64,000 nt of DNA from Algoriphagus sp. TR-M9 (GCF_027594545.1 NZ_CP115160.1:4336501-4400500); one strand, 5' to 3'. Positions 1-9,035 are shown, counted from the first letter of the stretch. Numbers and translations are program-made. Notes: generated by a model from the letters alone, not told the origin.

Positions 1-191
1 GCTACCTCCTCCCTTCTACCAGGGATGATTTCTATTCTTCAGCTATTTTCCAAAAAATCATGCGTTTTGCTCAGTTCAACAGCAAACAATGTAAAATAAA
101 GGAGTACAAGAATCGTTTGATTCTTACACTGTCCAATGTTTCAACGATTTCACGTGCTCAAATCAAGCTAAAAGAGATGAATGAAGCCTGA
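1..191 (+). CDS. mfd: C-terminal end of a probable transcription-repair coupling factor (partial)
   Basis: An open frame enters from the left edge (first complete codon at base 3) and stops at TGA 189-191, giving about 62 residues. The piece has the pattern FYSSAIFQKIMRFAQ, then KCKIKEYKNRLILTLSNV, then a short helical tail. This resembles the small C-terminal domain of Mfd, the ATP-dependent translocase that removes stalled RNA polymerase and recruits UvrA. The assignment is from memory of the family ending and rests on a short stretch, so another large protein with a similar tail is possible. About 175 bases follow before the next gene and contain a 7-bp hairpin (TTTGGCG/CGCCAAA, 249-269) without a T run. 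Confidence 0.5.
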   Translation, partial: YLLPSTRDDFYSSAIFQKIMRFAQFNSKQCKIKEYKNRLILTLSNVSTISRAQIKLKEMNEA

Positions 192-367
192 TAAATGAAT
201 TATTTTACTGGCATAAATATTGCAGTTTTGCCTCCCGAATTTGCAGTTTTTGGCGATTTTCGCGCCAAATAGCTTAGTTTAAAAATATAACTGCAAGTTA
301 AATCATTGCAAGTGCTTGACATAGCTTATATATTAGCACACTGAAAAAGACCTTAAACTATTATAAT

Positions 368-1591
368 ATGCGTCTGAGTAACAAATCTTGGGGAATGTGG
401 GTAGCGGCTTTGGCCATCGTCGGCAGCTCTATTCTTACCTCATGTAATAAAACTCCTGGCTATGGCAGAAGAACTGCCGCTAAGCCTGGCAAAAAAAGTG
501 CTACCACCGGTGCCGAGTTCAGTTTTGACGAAACGGACACCACACAATTTTTTGTAGCGAAAAACGCCGAGCAAATCCCAGGGCCAAATTTGAAGTTTAT
601 CCAAGGTGGTAGAGCCGTACTGGGTACGCAGGAGGAAGATGTAATGGCCTTCCGTGATAATCAGGAAAGAACGGTAACCCTTGCCAATTTCTACATGGAT
701 GAAACCGAAATCACTAATAATGACTATCGGGAGTTTGTTTTCGATATGAAGAAAAAAGTGAGCGCGGATTCCATTTTGAAACTTGAGCCTTCAGAAGAAG
801 TATGGGATGGTGCCATGACCTTCAATGACATGTACCAAACTTACTACTTCAGATTCCCTGGCTTTAACTTCTATCCAGTAGCAGGGGTGTCTTGGACTCA
901 GGCCAATACCTATGCTAAATGGAGAACTGAATACGTACAGGAAATCATCCGAGAAGAGCGTGGGCTTGACTCTTCGTTCACCAAAAGCCAATTGGTAGAA
1001 AGAGGAGTTGCGCTAGCTGATTATAGATTGCCATCTGAAGCAGAATGGGAGTACGCAGCGAAAGCCATGATCGGTACACAATATATGGACGAAAACCAGG
1101 AATACGGCCGAATCTATCCTTGGGATGGTCGAGGCGTTCGTAATCCTTACAACGTAAAAAGAAAAGGCAAGCAAGGTGATTTCCTGGCCAACTTCAAAAG
1201 AGGTAGAGGTGACTACGGCGGAATCTCCGGTGGACAGCGAAATGATGGAGACATCATCCCAACCAATGTTTACGATATGGCGCCAAACGATTTCGGCCTT
1301 TACCATATGGCAGGAAATATGAATGAGTGGGTACAGGATGTTTATAAACCTCTTTCCTACCAGGATTTTGATGACCTTAACCCCGTGAGAAAGGCGACAC
1401 CAGATGATGATATGGAGGATTACAGCAGCGCGCTGCTTACCGATGACTTGAGAGTTTACAAAGGTGGTTCTTGGAGAGATGTGACTTACTGGCTTGCCCC
1501 AGGTACCAGAAGGTTTATGCATCAGGACTCAGCTACCAACCACATTGGTTTTAGATGTGCCATGATTTCGATCGGAGAAAAAGGCAAATAA
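368..1591 (+). CDS. gldJ: GldJ-type gliding motility / type IX secretion lipoprotein with FGE-sulfatase fold
   Basis: A 407-residue lipoprotein. The N-terminus has a hydrophobic segment and a lipobox ending at Cys26 (ILTSC), so it is probably anchored in the outer membrane facing the periplasm. From about residue 74 to the end it is a formylglycine-generating-enzyme-like (SUMF1) domain: MDETEITNNDYREF, YRLPSEAEWEYAA, AGNMNEWVQD, VYKGGSWRD and a closing GFRC block. GldJ and GldK share this fold. In gldK loci gldL, gldM and gldN follow, and they do not here, so GldJ fits better. GldJ is needed for gliding and stabilises type IX secretion components in Flavobacterium. The fold is clear; the choice between GldJ and GldK is inference. 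Confidence 0.8.
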   Translation: MRLSNKSWGMWVAALAIVGSSILTSCNKTPGYGRRTAAKPGKKSATTGAEFSFDETDTTQFFVAKNAEQIPGPNLKFIQGGRAVLGTQEEDVMAFRDNQERTVTLANFYMDETEITNNDYREFVFDMKKKVSADSILKLEPSEEVWDGAMTFNDMYQTYYFRFPGFNFYPVAGVSWTQANTYAKWRTEYVQEIIREERGLDSSFTKSQLVERGVALADYRLPSEAEWEYAAKAMIGTQYMDENQEYGRIYPWDGRGVRNPYNVKRKGKQGDFLANFKRGRGDYGGISGGQRNDGDIIPTNVYDMAPNDFGLYHMAGNMNEWVQDVYKPLSYQDFDDLNPVRKATPDDDMEDYSSALLTDDLRVYKGGSWRDVTYWLAPGTRRFMHQDSATNHIGFRCAMISIGEKGK

Positions 1592-1613
1592 GCTAAGGCC
1601 AAACACCATATTG

Positions 1614-1647
1614 AAAGCCCCGTCAAATTTTTTTGACGGGGCTTTTC
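1614..1647 (+). terminator. Intrinsic terminator after gldJ
   Basis: A strong stem (AAAGCCCCGTCAAA pairing with TTTGACGGGGCTTT) around a T-rich loop follows the gldJ stop by about 22 bases and ends in a T-rich tail. Confidence 0.85.
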
Positions 1648-1746
1648 ATTTTAATTACGACTTCAACAAAAGCTTATTTACCTGAAAAACAGCTTTTTAT
1701 CCTGATTATTTGTAAATTAAAGGAAACACCTTAAACCCAAATAATC

Positions 1747-2190
1747 ATGGAAACTATCACTAAAATCGAAACTTGGGCAGACGCCCATCATCCCCAGTGG
1801 ATTGACTTCCTGAGAATCCTGCTAGGCTTATTTATCCTGTATAAGGGAGTGCTGTTCATTTCAAACACAGATGCCCTGATGAATCTAATGGAGAATAAAG
1901 ATCTGCAATTTTTCAATCTTGGATTAGCCCATTATGTTGCCTTCGCCCACCTGGTAGGAGGGTTTCTGATAGCGCTAGGGCTGGTAACACGCTTTGCCAT
2001 ACTCTTCCAGCTTCCCATACTTCTAGTCGCAGTGTTCTTTGTCAATATTGACTCTGGATTTCTATCGGTATCCAATAATCTGGAATTTGAGCTCTCCCTA
2101 CTGGTACTTATTCTTTTGATCGTATTCTTGGTTTATGGATCAGGTAAATTCTCACTGGATCATTACATGAAGCAGCACCCGAAGTGGTAA
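1747..2190 (+). CDS. DoxX-family inner membrane protein
   Basis: A 147-residue protein with four hydrophobic segments (about residues 20-37, 58-80, 83-101, 112-130). The short charged N-terminus followed by FLRILLGLFILYKG, and the second helix with AHLVGGFLIALGLVTR, are typical of the DoxX family. Related proteins include subunits of thiosulfate:quinone oxidoreductase and many uncharacterised membrane proteins, so the name does not give a substrate. It stands alone between a plus-strand terminator and a convergent minus-strand gene. The start ATG is close to the first helix and needs no correction. Confidence 0.8.
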   Translation: METITKIETWADAHHPQWIDFLRILLGLFILYKGVLFISNTDALMNLMENKDLQFFNLGLAHYVAFAHLVGGFLIALGLVTRFAILFQLPILLVAVFFVNIDSGFLSVSNNLEFELSLLVLILLIVFLVYGSGKFSLDHYMKQHPKW

Positions 2191-2205
2191 GAGATGTCTA
2201 GAATT

Positions 2206-2805
2206 CTATTTTAACCTGATTCCAGCTTTGATCTCTATGGGCAGGTCATTCTCCTTAGGAGGAATGGGGCATGCATATCCAGTAGCATAGGCGCAATAGG
2301 GGTTGTAGGCCTTATTGAAATCAATCGCTATCGTATTGCCAGCAGGGATACTCAAACCAATATACCTTCCTCCACCATAGGTTTGATTACCATTAGTCTG
2401 GTCTGTGAAGGGTAGAAATAAATAATCCTTGTATTTCTCCTGCGTGCGGAGCTTATGACTTTGATAAATGTTCAAGCGATACGCTTGCCCATTCAATGTA
2501 AAAGTAGCAATCCCAAAAATATCGTAATCCTGAAGTGAATGAGCTGAGGTCTTCATCTGAAAAGTACTAGGGGTAGGAAGCCGTTCAAATTTTGCAATTA
2601 CATGGTATTTTTCATCAATGGGAAAAAAGCGATGACCGGTAAACTCTCTTCGTTGTTTTGCAGAAAGGGGGGACTCATCTGGGTCTTTATATTCCTCATT
2701 TAGTTCTTCTTGAAATTCCTTAATCGCTGACTCATACGTAGTTTGTGCTTTCACCAAGTTCAGAAAACAGACAAGAATCAGAATAGAAGTAAAGAGTTTT
2801 ATCAT
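2206..2805 (-). CDS. Exported DUF1684 protein
   Basis: About 199 residues from the preferred ATG at 2805. An in-frame ATG at 2847 would put 14 extra residues ahead of the signal peptide, whereas 2805 gives MIKLFTSILILVCFLNLVKAQ, a normal export signal. The C-terminal half carries the DUF1684 signature: a threonine/asparagine-rich turn, TYGGGRYIGL, then DFNKAYNPYCAYATGYACPIPP with two cysteines, ending in LPIEIKAG. The function of the family is unknown; several members are annotated as periplasmic. It is convergent with the DoxX gene, with only 15 bases between the stops. Confidence 0.85.
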   Translation of the reverse strand: MIKLFTSILILVCFLNLVKAQTTYESAIKEFQEELNEEYKDPDESPLSAKQRREFTGHRFFPIDEKYHVIAKFERLPTPSTFQMKTSAHSLQDYDIFGIATFTLNGQAYRLNIYQSHKLRTQEKYKDYLFLPFTDQTNGNQTYGGGRYIGLSIPAGNTIAIDFNKAYNPYCAYATGYACPIPPKENDLPIEIKAGIRLK

Positions 2806-3084
2806 TTGCTTCACATGTGTTATTAAAAGAAAGCTTAGCCTGTCCAAAGCTTAATTTACCTAAATCTATAACCTAGCGGCTTTCAGGCTGGGCTTACTGA
2901 TCCATTAGGACAGAATAATCCACCAAAATAGAAATTAGTCCTGAAATAAAGTGAGATGACCAATCTTATTTTGAGCTCATACTGTATGATTTCAAAGTAA
3001 ATTTTAATCCCTTCATTTTCAATCCTTAAGCAAATCTCATTAAATTGAAGAGTACGCAGATTTTTCACTTTTACACCGCAAACC

Positions 3085-4074
3085 ATGGAAAACAAATACG
3101 GCTTTTTGAAGATGAATTTGACTGAATTTGAATCTTGGATTCATTCTCAAAGGATTGCCCGCACCATTCTTACGATTCAGCAACATCACACCTGGAGCCC
3201 AAACTACGCCCACTTTAATGGTAGCAATCACTTTGAGAGGCAAAATGCCATGAAAAACCATCACGTTAGAAATAATGGATGGAGTGATATAGGCCAGCAC
3301 TTTACTACCTTTCCGGACGGAACCATTCTCACGGGAAGGTCACTGGAAGCTATCCCAGCCTGTATTTTTGGGGCAAACAGGGACTCCTTGTGCATAGAAC
3401 ACCTAGGGAATTTTGATGAAGATGGAGATCAGATGTCCAGCGAACACCGGCTGACTATCATTAAAATGACAGCTATTCTATGCGATAAATTCAGACTTCC
3501 GGTGAACACCTTCAGTATTATCTACCACCATTGGTTCAATCTGAGCACTGGAAAAAGGAATAACGGTACAGGAGGCAACAAATCGTGCCCAGGAACCAAT
3601 TTCTTTGGTGGAAACAAGGTGGAAGATTGCATGGCGAATTTTCTTCCACTAGTACAGCTAGAAGTCAATTCAGACCTGAGCCCAGCTCCACCTCCGGCAA
3701 TCGAAAAGTATGTAGCAGTCACAGCCAGCGCATTGAATGTACGTGTGGCACCCAGAGGATCTGCTTCCAAAGCTCCAGACAGGGGAGCTGCGCTGTTAGG
3801 TGCTATTTTGAGGATTTATGATGAGTCAAACGGCTGGTTAAAAATCTCCAAAAGCCAGTCTCACTGGGTGTACGGCAGATATACCTCCGATGTGAAGCGC
3901 GCAACTGTAAATGCCGATGTCCTGCGTGTCAGGAGCGGACCCGGAACTGGATATGCTATAGTGGATAATCTCATGAAGTCTGAAGAAGTTTTTATTTCCA
4001 CTATAGAAGGAGACTGGTGTAAGCTCAGTTTGGAAGAAAAATGGCTGAGCAAAAACTACTTGGATTTCAGTTAA
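3085..4074 (+). CDS. N-acetylmuramoyl-L-alanine amidase with two SH3b domains
   Basis: A 329-residue protein. Residues about 28-190 form an Amidase_2/PGRP domain: QQHHTWSP holds a probable zinc histidine, HHWFNL and NKSCPGTNFF carry the later zinc/catalytic positions, and TFPDGTILTGRSLEAIPA matches the usual substrate-groove strand. Residues about 208-265 and 272-329 are two bacterial SH3 repeats (ALNVRVAPRGSAS and VLRVRSGPGTGYAI), which normally bind peptidoglycan. It would cut the amide bond between muramic acid and the stem peptide. I see no classical signal peptide, so it may be cytoplasmic, released by lysis, or exported another way. A phage-lysin-like role is possible, but no phage genes are nearby. 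Confidence 0.85.
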   Translation: MENKYGFLKMNLTEFESWIHSQRIARTILTIQQHHTWSPNYAHFNGSNHFERQNAMKNHHVRNNGWSDIGQHFTTFPDGTILTGRSLEAIPACIFGANRDSLCIEHLGNFDEDGDQMSSEHRLTIIKMTAILCDKFRLPVNTFSIIYHHWFNLSTGKRNNGTGGNKSCPGTNFFGGNKVEDCMANFLPLVQLEVNSDLSPAPPPAIEKYVAVTASALNVRVAPRGSASKAPDRGAALLGAILRIYDESNGWLKISKSQSHWVYGRYTSDVKRATVNADVLRVRSGPGTGYAIVDNLMKSEEVFISTIEGDWCKLSLEEKWLSKNYLDFS

Positions 4075-4137
4075 TCCTCTCGGAAATGACAAAATGATGC
4101 TCATTTTGAGGAATAATTACAAAATAGAAAATTCTCA

Positions 4138-4177
4138 AATCCTGCCTAAGATGTGTTTAGGTAGGATTCTTTTTTTG
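4138..4177 (+). terminator. Intrinsic terminator after the amidase gene
   Basis: A 12-bp stem (AATCCTGCCTAA pairing with TTTAGGTAGGATT) is followed by seven T. A second perfect 8-bp hairpin (CAAAATGA/TCATTTTG) lies just upstream at about 4090-4108. Confidence 0.8.
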
Positions 4178-4262
4178 GAATGGAGTTGGTGAAGTATTAG
4201 TTGCTTTCAGACAGAAGCTGCTTCCAAAAGTGGAAGTAATTACCAACTTAACCACAAGAACC

Positions 4263-4823
4263 ATGAGTTTATTAAAAGATGTAAGAGTAGCCATTCTCGC
4301 TACAAACGGATTTGAAGAATCAGAACTGATAGAACCACAGCGGGCACTGGAAAAAGAAGGTGCTGAGGTATTTATCATTTCTACCGAAAATGATCATATC
4401 AAAGGCTGGAAAGATGGCAATTGGAGTGAAGCGATTAAAGTAGATGCTAGAGTAGATCAGGTGAGTTCCAAAGACTTTGACTCCCTATTGCTCCCCGGAG
4501 GCGTGATTAATCCTGACCTACTGAGGAGAGAAATGTCTGCCGTAGAGTTTGTGAAAAGCTTCTTTGAGGATCATAAACCTGTGGCTGCCATCTGTCATGG
4601 ACCGCAAATGCTCATTGAAGCAGAAGTAGTGAATGGCCGTACCTTAACTTCCTTTGAATCCATCCGGAAAGACCTAGAAAATGCAGGCGCACACTGGGTA
4701 GATGAGGAAGTAGTGGTGGACAGTGGGCTGGTCACCTCCAGAAGTCCAAAGGATCTGCCAGCTTTCAATAAAAAAATGGTAGAGGAATTCAGAGAAGGTA
4801 AACATGCCGGACAAACAGCCTAA
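4263..4823 (+). CDS. DJ-1/PfpI family type 1 glutamine-amidotransferase-like protein
   Basis: About 186 residues from ATG 4263 (MSLLKDVRVAILATNGFEE); a longer reading from 4230 would add 11 residues ahead of the first strand that family members lack. The nucleophile elbow is AAICHGPQML with the reactive cysteine, and the acidic partner lies near NGFEESEL. The block LLLPGGVINPDLLRR is typical of the PfpI/YhbO/DJ-1 subgroup. Family members are reported as deglycases, glyoxalase III or chaperone-like stress proteins; which applies here cannot be told from sequence. It is a single gene with its own terminator. Confidence 0.88.
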   Translation: MSLLKDVRVAILATNGFEESELIEPQRALEKEGAEVFIISTENDHIKGWKDGNWSEAIKVDARVDQVSSKDFDSLLLPGGVINPDLLRREMSAVEFVKSFFEDHKPVAAICHGPQMLIEAEVVNGRTLTSFESIRKDLENAGAHWVDEEVVVDSGLVTSRSPKDLPAFNKKMVEEFREGKHAGQTA

Positions 4824-4827
4824 AACA

Positions 4828-4863
4828 AAAATCCTCGGATCTATTTCGATCCGAGGATTTTTA
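4828..4863 (+). terminator. Intrinsic terminator after the PfpI gene
   Basis: A perfect 13-bp stem (AAATCCTCGGATC/GATCCGAGGATTT) with a 6-base loop and a T tail starts a few bases after the stop. Confidence 0.88.
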
Positions 4864-4942
4864 TTCAATATGTAAATCGGCATTTCTGCCAGTAGAGCTG
4901 CCAAATGACATAAGATTCGGAAAATCCCAGAATTGAGTGCTC

Positions 4943-5043
4943 TTCGGCCTCCTGTCAATTGTACTGAGCGCAATCGAAGCCCGATCTTCTGCCCCTTCAA
5001 ACAAAGGAAATAGCCTCACTGGCAACATTGCGGATAATCACAT
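4943..5043. repeat. Dispersed repeat family A, copy 1
   Basis: An intergenic stretch with AATTGTACTGAGCG (4957-4970, also at 8418-8431) and the end motif ATTGCGGATAATCA next to the stop codon of the minus-strand membrane-protein gene. The same end motif recurs at about 8483, 10264 (inverted) and 55746. It has no coding potential. Confidence 0.6.
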
Positions 5044-5050
5044 TTTTTAA

Positions 5051-5620
5051 TTAAAATCGCAGGCCAGCTGTGATGAAAAAGCCATTTGTTTTGCCTAAAT
5101 CTATGCCATCCAAATCATTTTCAAGATTGGTCACTGACCATTCATAACTCATGTCCACAAAGAAAATAGCTATATCTACTCCGGCACCTGCAAAAACTCC
5201 CCAGTTGGTTGAATTAAAATCATCCTTATCAAAATCATCACCTACGCTGGTAAGGAAAAACCCTGAACCACCACCAAACACACGCAAGGCCAAGGTAGAA
5301 GAATCTCTACCCAGTACATTCAGGCCCACGGCCACAGGAACTCGTATGCCGTTCAGATTGGCCTTTAAATCATCCGAGGTGAGATCATCACTGTCCTTGA
5401 ATTCAGCTGATTTCCCCATGTAAAATACCCCTGGCTCAAAGTATAATTTTTCTCCAAACGCAATACTGGCCCCTACTTGCCAGCCAGCCTGTCCAGACAC
5501 GCCATCATCTGCTTGAGTCATGTTGGTAAAATTCACTCCAGCTCCAGGTTTGAAATTCTGAGCTTGTAGACTTGTTCCAAAAACCAATAGCAGCAAAAGT
5601 GTGATCAGTAAATTTTTCAT
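5051..5620 (-). CDS. Outer-membrane beta-barrel protein (PorT-like, PF13568 type)
   Basis: 189 residues from ATG 5620, which starts MKNLLITLLLLLVFGTSLQAQ, a clear signal peptide with cleavage after AQA-type residues. The frame stays open to 5809, but that extension would bury the signal. The rest consists of short amphipathic strands (KPGAGVNFTNMTQ, GWQVGASIAFGEKLYFEPGVFYM, and a final FFITAGLRF ending in Phe), the pattern of small Bacteroidota eight-stranded barrels. Its role is unknown; PorT itself belongs to the type IX system, but this protein is only a member of the wider fold family. It is divergent from the S9 peptidase gene. Confidence 0.8.
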   Translation of the reverse strand: MKNLLITLLLLLVFGTSLQAQNFKPGAGVNFTNMTQADDGVSGQAGWQVGASIAFGEKLYFEPGVFYMGKSAEFKDSDDLTSDDLKANLNGIRVPVAVGLNVLGRDSSTLALRVFGGGSGFFLTSVGDDFDKDDFNSTNWGVFAGAGVDIAIFFVDMSYEWSVTNLENDLDGIDLGKTNGFFITAGLRF

Positions 5621-5812
5621 AGTTGTTATATAAAGTGATTTCTTATAAATATAAAGCTCTAAAAACCATATAAATATACTTAACCAAAGCCGAATAAAAG
5701 ATTTTGGCAGATTATTTTTCCCTTCATATATCCGAAAACTACCGTCCATGAATTTCTGGCTTAATGTTAGAAAAAAGCGAATTATCTTAGGAATGATCTT
5801 TATAACCAAACT

Positions 5813-8254
5813 ATGATGATAAAAAACTACTTACAAACACTGATTCTTGGTGTCCTATTACTCACAGGCGCGAGTACATGGGCCCAAACGGGGTATCAAA
5901 AACCTCCAAAGGAAATCACCGATCTGTTCAATGCACCTAGCACACCTTCTGTGGTTTTCAGCAAAGCAGGAGATTGGATGCTACTACTCGAAAGTGCAGA
6001 CAATCCTAGTATTGAGGACCTATCCCAACCTGAATTGCGGATCGCAGGACTTCGAATCAACCCGGCTACTTCAGGACCCAGCCGTGGCAGAGGAGTGGAA
6101 AACCTTAAAATCAAAAACACCAAAACCGGAGAGGAAACCCAAATAACCGGCCTTCCGGCAAAGCCAAATATGGGCGGGTTTTCACTATCCGATGATGAAA
6201 AATACCTGGCTTTCACACAAACCGAAGTTAATGGAATCAGCCTCTACGTGGTGGATTTGACCAGCTTCCAAGCCAAAAAACTCACCGATGCGATTGTCAA
6301 TGAAACCTATGGCAATGCAGTCATTTGGACTCCAGACAATCAGATTATTCTGAAGGCTGCCAATCCTAACCGTGGTGATATGCCACAGAAACCTATGGCT
6401 CCGGCAGGTCCCATCATTCAGGAAACTTCAGGAGATGCCGCCCCAAGCAGAACCTATCAGGACCTCTTAGAAAATCCACATGACGAAAATCTATTTGCCT
6501 ATTTCATGGATTCCCAGCTCATGATGGTCAGCCTAGATGGGACAAAAAAGCCATTTGGAGCTCCTGGCATGATCAAATCAATGGATCTTTCGCCGGACGG
6601 CTCCTACCTTATGGTAGAAGTCATCAAAAAGCCTTTTTCTTATTTGGTACCTGCTTACAGATTCCCGTATGATGTGGAAATCTGGGGCATAGATGGGACT
6701 AAGAAGAAAACTTTTGCCGAAATCCCATTGGATGAAAACCGCCCTACGGGTTTCGATGCCACAGTCACAGGTCCTCGCTCTATCAACTGGAGAGCAGACA
6801 AGCCGGCCATGCTTTACTGGGTAGAAGCTCAGGACGGCGGAGACGCCAGAGTAGAAATGGAAGAGCGTGAAATTATCTACACATTGGATGCGCCATTTAC
6901 TGCTGAAAAGAAAAAGTTGACCACCTCGGCATACCGATTTGCCGGAATTGCTTGGAGTGATGATGAGTTTGCCATCCTCAATGAGCGCTGGTCCAGATCC
7001 CGCAAAGAAGTACGCTCCGTCATTAATCCTTCTGATCCTTCTCAGCCAAAAAGAGTAATCATCGATCGTTCTTCAGATGATTTGTATAATGATCCAGGAG
7101 ATCCTGTTTACACCAAAAATGAATTCGGAGAAAATGTGTTGCTTCGCAATGGAGACCTTTTGTACATGACCAGTCCCGGCGGTTCTCCAGAAGGTAATAT
7201 GCCTTTCCTATCTACTTTCAACACCAAAACCAAAGCGCAGGAAATCCTCTGGAGATCACAAGCCCCTTATTATGAGCGAGTGGTAAAGGTATTGGATGAA
7301 AAGGCAACGGAATTTATCACTTTAAAGGAAAGCACTGATATTCAACCGAACTATTGGTTGGTAAATACCAAAAAGCGTATCGCTCCACAGCAAATCACCG
7401 CATTTGCCCACCCTTACGAGTCCATCAAAAACATCAATAAAGAACTGGTGACCTACGAAAGAGAAGATGGGCTAAACCTCTCTGCCGTGGTCTATACGCC
7501 AGAGGGTTACGATCCTGAGAAGGATGGTAGATTACCAGTCTTGATGTGGGCCTATCCTAGAGAGTATAAGTCTGCAGCAGTTGCAGCTCAGGTGAGAGGC
7601 TCCAAGTATGCCTTTACCCGTTTGAGCTGGGGTTCTCCGCTTTACTGGGTGACACAGGGCTATGCCATCATGGATAGAACAGAAATGCCTATCGTAGGAG
7701 AAGGGGATAAGGAGCCAAATGATTATTTCATCGACCAGCTCGTCCTGAATGCAGAAGCAGCAATAGATAAAATCGTAGATATGGGCATAGGAGATCGCGA
7801 CCGCATCGCCGTAGGCGGGCATTCCTATGGAGCCTTCATGACCGCCAACCTGCTTTCGCATACGGATCTTTTTGCCGCAGGAATCGCAAGATCTGGAGCG
7901 TACAATAGAACTTTGACTCCTTTTGGCTTCCAATATGAGCAGCGTACCTACTGGGAAGCTCCGGAAGTTTACTTCAATATGTCTCCCTTCTCCTTTGCGG
8001 ATCAGGTGAAAACCCCGATCCTACTAATTCACGGACAGGCAGACAATAATTCTGGAACATTCCCGATTCAGTCAGAACGCTATTACAACGCGTTAAAAGG
8101 CCATGGAGCTACAGCAAGGTTGGTTTTTCTTCCTAATGAAAGTCATGGGTATGCAGCTCAGGAATCCATATTGCATACTCTTTGGGAAATGGACACCTGG
8201 CTGGATAAATATGTAAAGAACAAATACCCTGACGGAAAAATAGACAATAAATAA
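5813..8254 (+). CDS. Secreted S9 family prolyl-oligopeptidase-type peptidase
   Basis: An 813-residue protein with signal peptide (about residues 1-25, ending STWAQ). Residues about 90-500 are blade-like repeats of a beta-propeller (for example GFSLSDDEKYLAFTQ, SMDLSPDGSYLMVEV). The C-terminal alpha/beta-hydrolase domain has the serine elbow GGHSYGAF with Ser671, the aspartate in HGQADNNSG and the histidine in NESHGYA, so the catalytic triad is complete. It is expected to cleave peptides in the periplasm or outside the cell, probably as an acyl-aminoacyl- or dipeptidyl-peptidase; specificity cannot be read from sequence. It is monocistronic with its own terminator. Confidence 0.92.
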   Translation: MMIKNYLQTLILGVLLLTGASTWAQTGYQKPPKEITDLFNAPSTPSVVFSKAGDWMLLLESADNPSIEDLSQPELRIAGLRINPATSGPSRGRGVENLKIKNTKTGEETQITGLPAKPNMGGFSLSDDEKYLAFTQTEVNGISLYVVDLTSFQAKKLTDAIVNETYGNAVIWTPDNQIILKAANPNRGDMPQKPMAPAGPIIQETSGDAAPSRTYQDLLENPHDENLFAYFMDSQLMMVSLDGTKKPFGAPGMIKSMDLSPDGSYLMVEVIKKPFSYLVPAYRFPYDVEIWGIDGTKKKTFAEIPLDENRPTGFDATVTGPRSINWRADKPAMLYWVEAQDGGDARVEMEEREIIYTLDAPFTAEKKKLTTSAYRFAGIAWSDDEFAILNERWSRSRKEVRSVINPSDPSQPKRVIIDRSSDDLYNDPGDPVYTKNEFGENVLLRNGDLLYMTSPGGSPEGNMPFLSTFNTKTKAQEILWRSQAPYYERVVKVLDEKATEFITLKESTDIQPNYWLVNTKKRIAPQQITAFAHPYESIKNINKELVTYEREDGLNLSAVVYTPEGYDPEKDGRLPVLMWAYPREYKSAAVAAQVRGSKYAFTRLSWGSPLYWVTQGYAIMDRTEMPIVGEGDKEPNDYFIDQLVLNAEAAIDKIVDMGIGDRDRIAVGGHSYGAFMTANLLSHTDLFAAGIARSGAYNRTLTPFGFQYEQRTYWEAPEVYFNMSPFSFADQVKTPILLIHGQADNNSGTFPIQSERYYNALKGHGATARLVFLPNESHGYAAQESILHTLWEMDTWLDKYVKNKYPDGKIDNK

Positions 8255-8267
8255 GTTGTAGAATCAC

Positions 8268-8306
8268 TCAAAAGCCCTTCTGAAATGATCAGAGGGGCTT
8301 TTTTTG
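8268..8306 (+). terminator. Intrinsic terminator after the S9 peptidase gene
   Basis: The stem AAAAGCCCTTCTGA/TCAGAGGGGCTTTT is followed by a run of seven T, about 15 bases after the stop. Confidence 0.85.
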
Positions 8307-8381
8307 TTTTAAATATATACGCTTTCTACGAGTAAAAGGACAGGGCAATTTAGGATAGGTTAGACTTAAGAATCGCGGCCT

Positions 8382-8504
8382 ATTCGGCATGCCTACCGGC
8401 AAGGCAGGTCTTCGGTAAATTGTACTGAGCGAATTCGTAGTATCGGTTTTGCAACCAAATAATCGAAGGACGAAAGGTGCCTGGCATAGTTGCGGATAAT
8501 CATA
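8382..8504. repeat. Dispersed repeat family A, copy 2
   Basis: It contains CCTACCGGCAAGGCAGGTC, AATTGTACTGAGCG and the end motif GTTGCGGATAATCAT, which abuts the stop codon of the minus-strand gene ending at 8507. Orientation and position relative to the stop match copies 1 and 4. Confidence 0.6.
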
Positions 8505-8506
8505 TT

Positions 8507-9010
8507 TTATTTCTTATTCAAGGTCATCTCAAAAAACTGGTACCAGTTGCCTCCGGAGTTTACTTCTCCTATTTCATGCCATTGCCCTTGGTCATTGAGC
8601 TGGATTACATACCTTACATTTTCTACAGGATACCAATAGAGTACCTGATCTACCAACTCAGCTTGGTAGGTTCCGTGCTGATTACTCTGCAGGAAAGAGT
8701 GAAATTCAAACTTCCCACTGCCCTCGGCCATAGTGACAATCGCCATGGCATTATGGACGGTTTTGCCATTGGAGGTGCCTTGACCTTCTATTAGCAGTGC
8801 GGTGCCGTCCAGTTTAAAGCTGACTATTTCCGTCTGCTCAAATTCCATTTTCTCCCTGCTTTGATTCATCATCCAGCCGGCACCTTGCCATTCACCTTCT
8901 AAAAATGACAAGTTCTTAAGTTCTCCTTGGGCCTCTTTGTTCAGTTCATAATTTTGACCGATGGCGAAAAAGGGCAAAAGAGATAAGATCAATACGATTA
9001 GATTTTTCAT
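8507..9010 (-). CDS. Secreted lipocalin-like / DUF1579-type protein of unknown function
   Basis: 167 residues with an N-terminal signal (MKNLIVLILSLLPFFAIGQ). The mature part starts with NLSFLEGEWQGAGWMM, a motif seen at the start of calycin-type barrels (DUF1579 and similar), followed by alternating strands ending in YQFFEMTLNK. No catalytic residues are recognisable. It is the last gene of a minus-strand group with the winged-helix regulator and the membrane protein upstream (gap 42 bases). An 18-base operator-like element lies just before its start (9018-9035), so it may have its own regulated promoter. Confidence 0.6.
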   Translation of the reverse strand: MKNLIVLILSLLPFFAIGQNYELNKEAQGELKNLSFLEGEWQGAGWMMNQSREKMEFEQTEIVSFKLDGTALLIEGQGTSNGKTVHNAMAIVTMAEGSGKFEFHSFLQSNQHGTYQAELVDQVLYWYPVENVRYVIQLNDQGQWHEIGEVNSGGNWYQFFEMTLNKK

Positions 9011-9017
9011 GTGTAAA

Positions 9018-9035
9018 TTGGTTTATAATGTAAAC
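9018..9035 (-). promoter_or_regulatory. Operator-like 18-mer, copy 1
   Basis: Read on the minus strand this is GTTTACATTATAAACCAA, with the dyad GTTTA-N5-TAAAC, directly upstream of the gene starting at 9010. The identical 18 bases occur in opposite orientation at 10123-10140, on the other side of the same gene group. The neighbouring winged-helix protein is the obvious candidate ligand, but this is inference. Confidence 0.4.

Noticed and set aside
3085-4074. Prophage lysis gene
   Set aside because: Amidase plus SH3b is phage-like, but no holin, tail, integrase or terminase genes are nearby, and the flanks are ordinary chromosomal genes.
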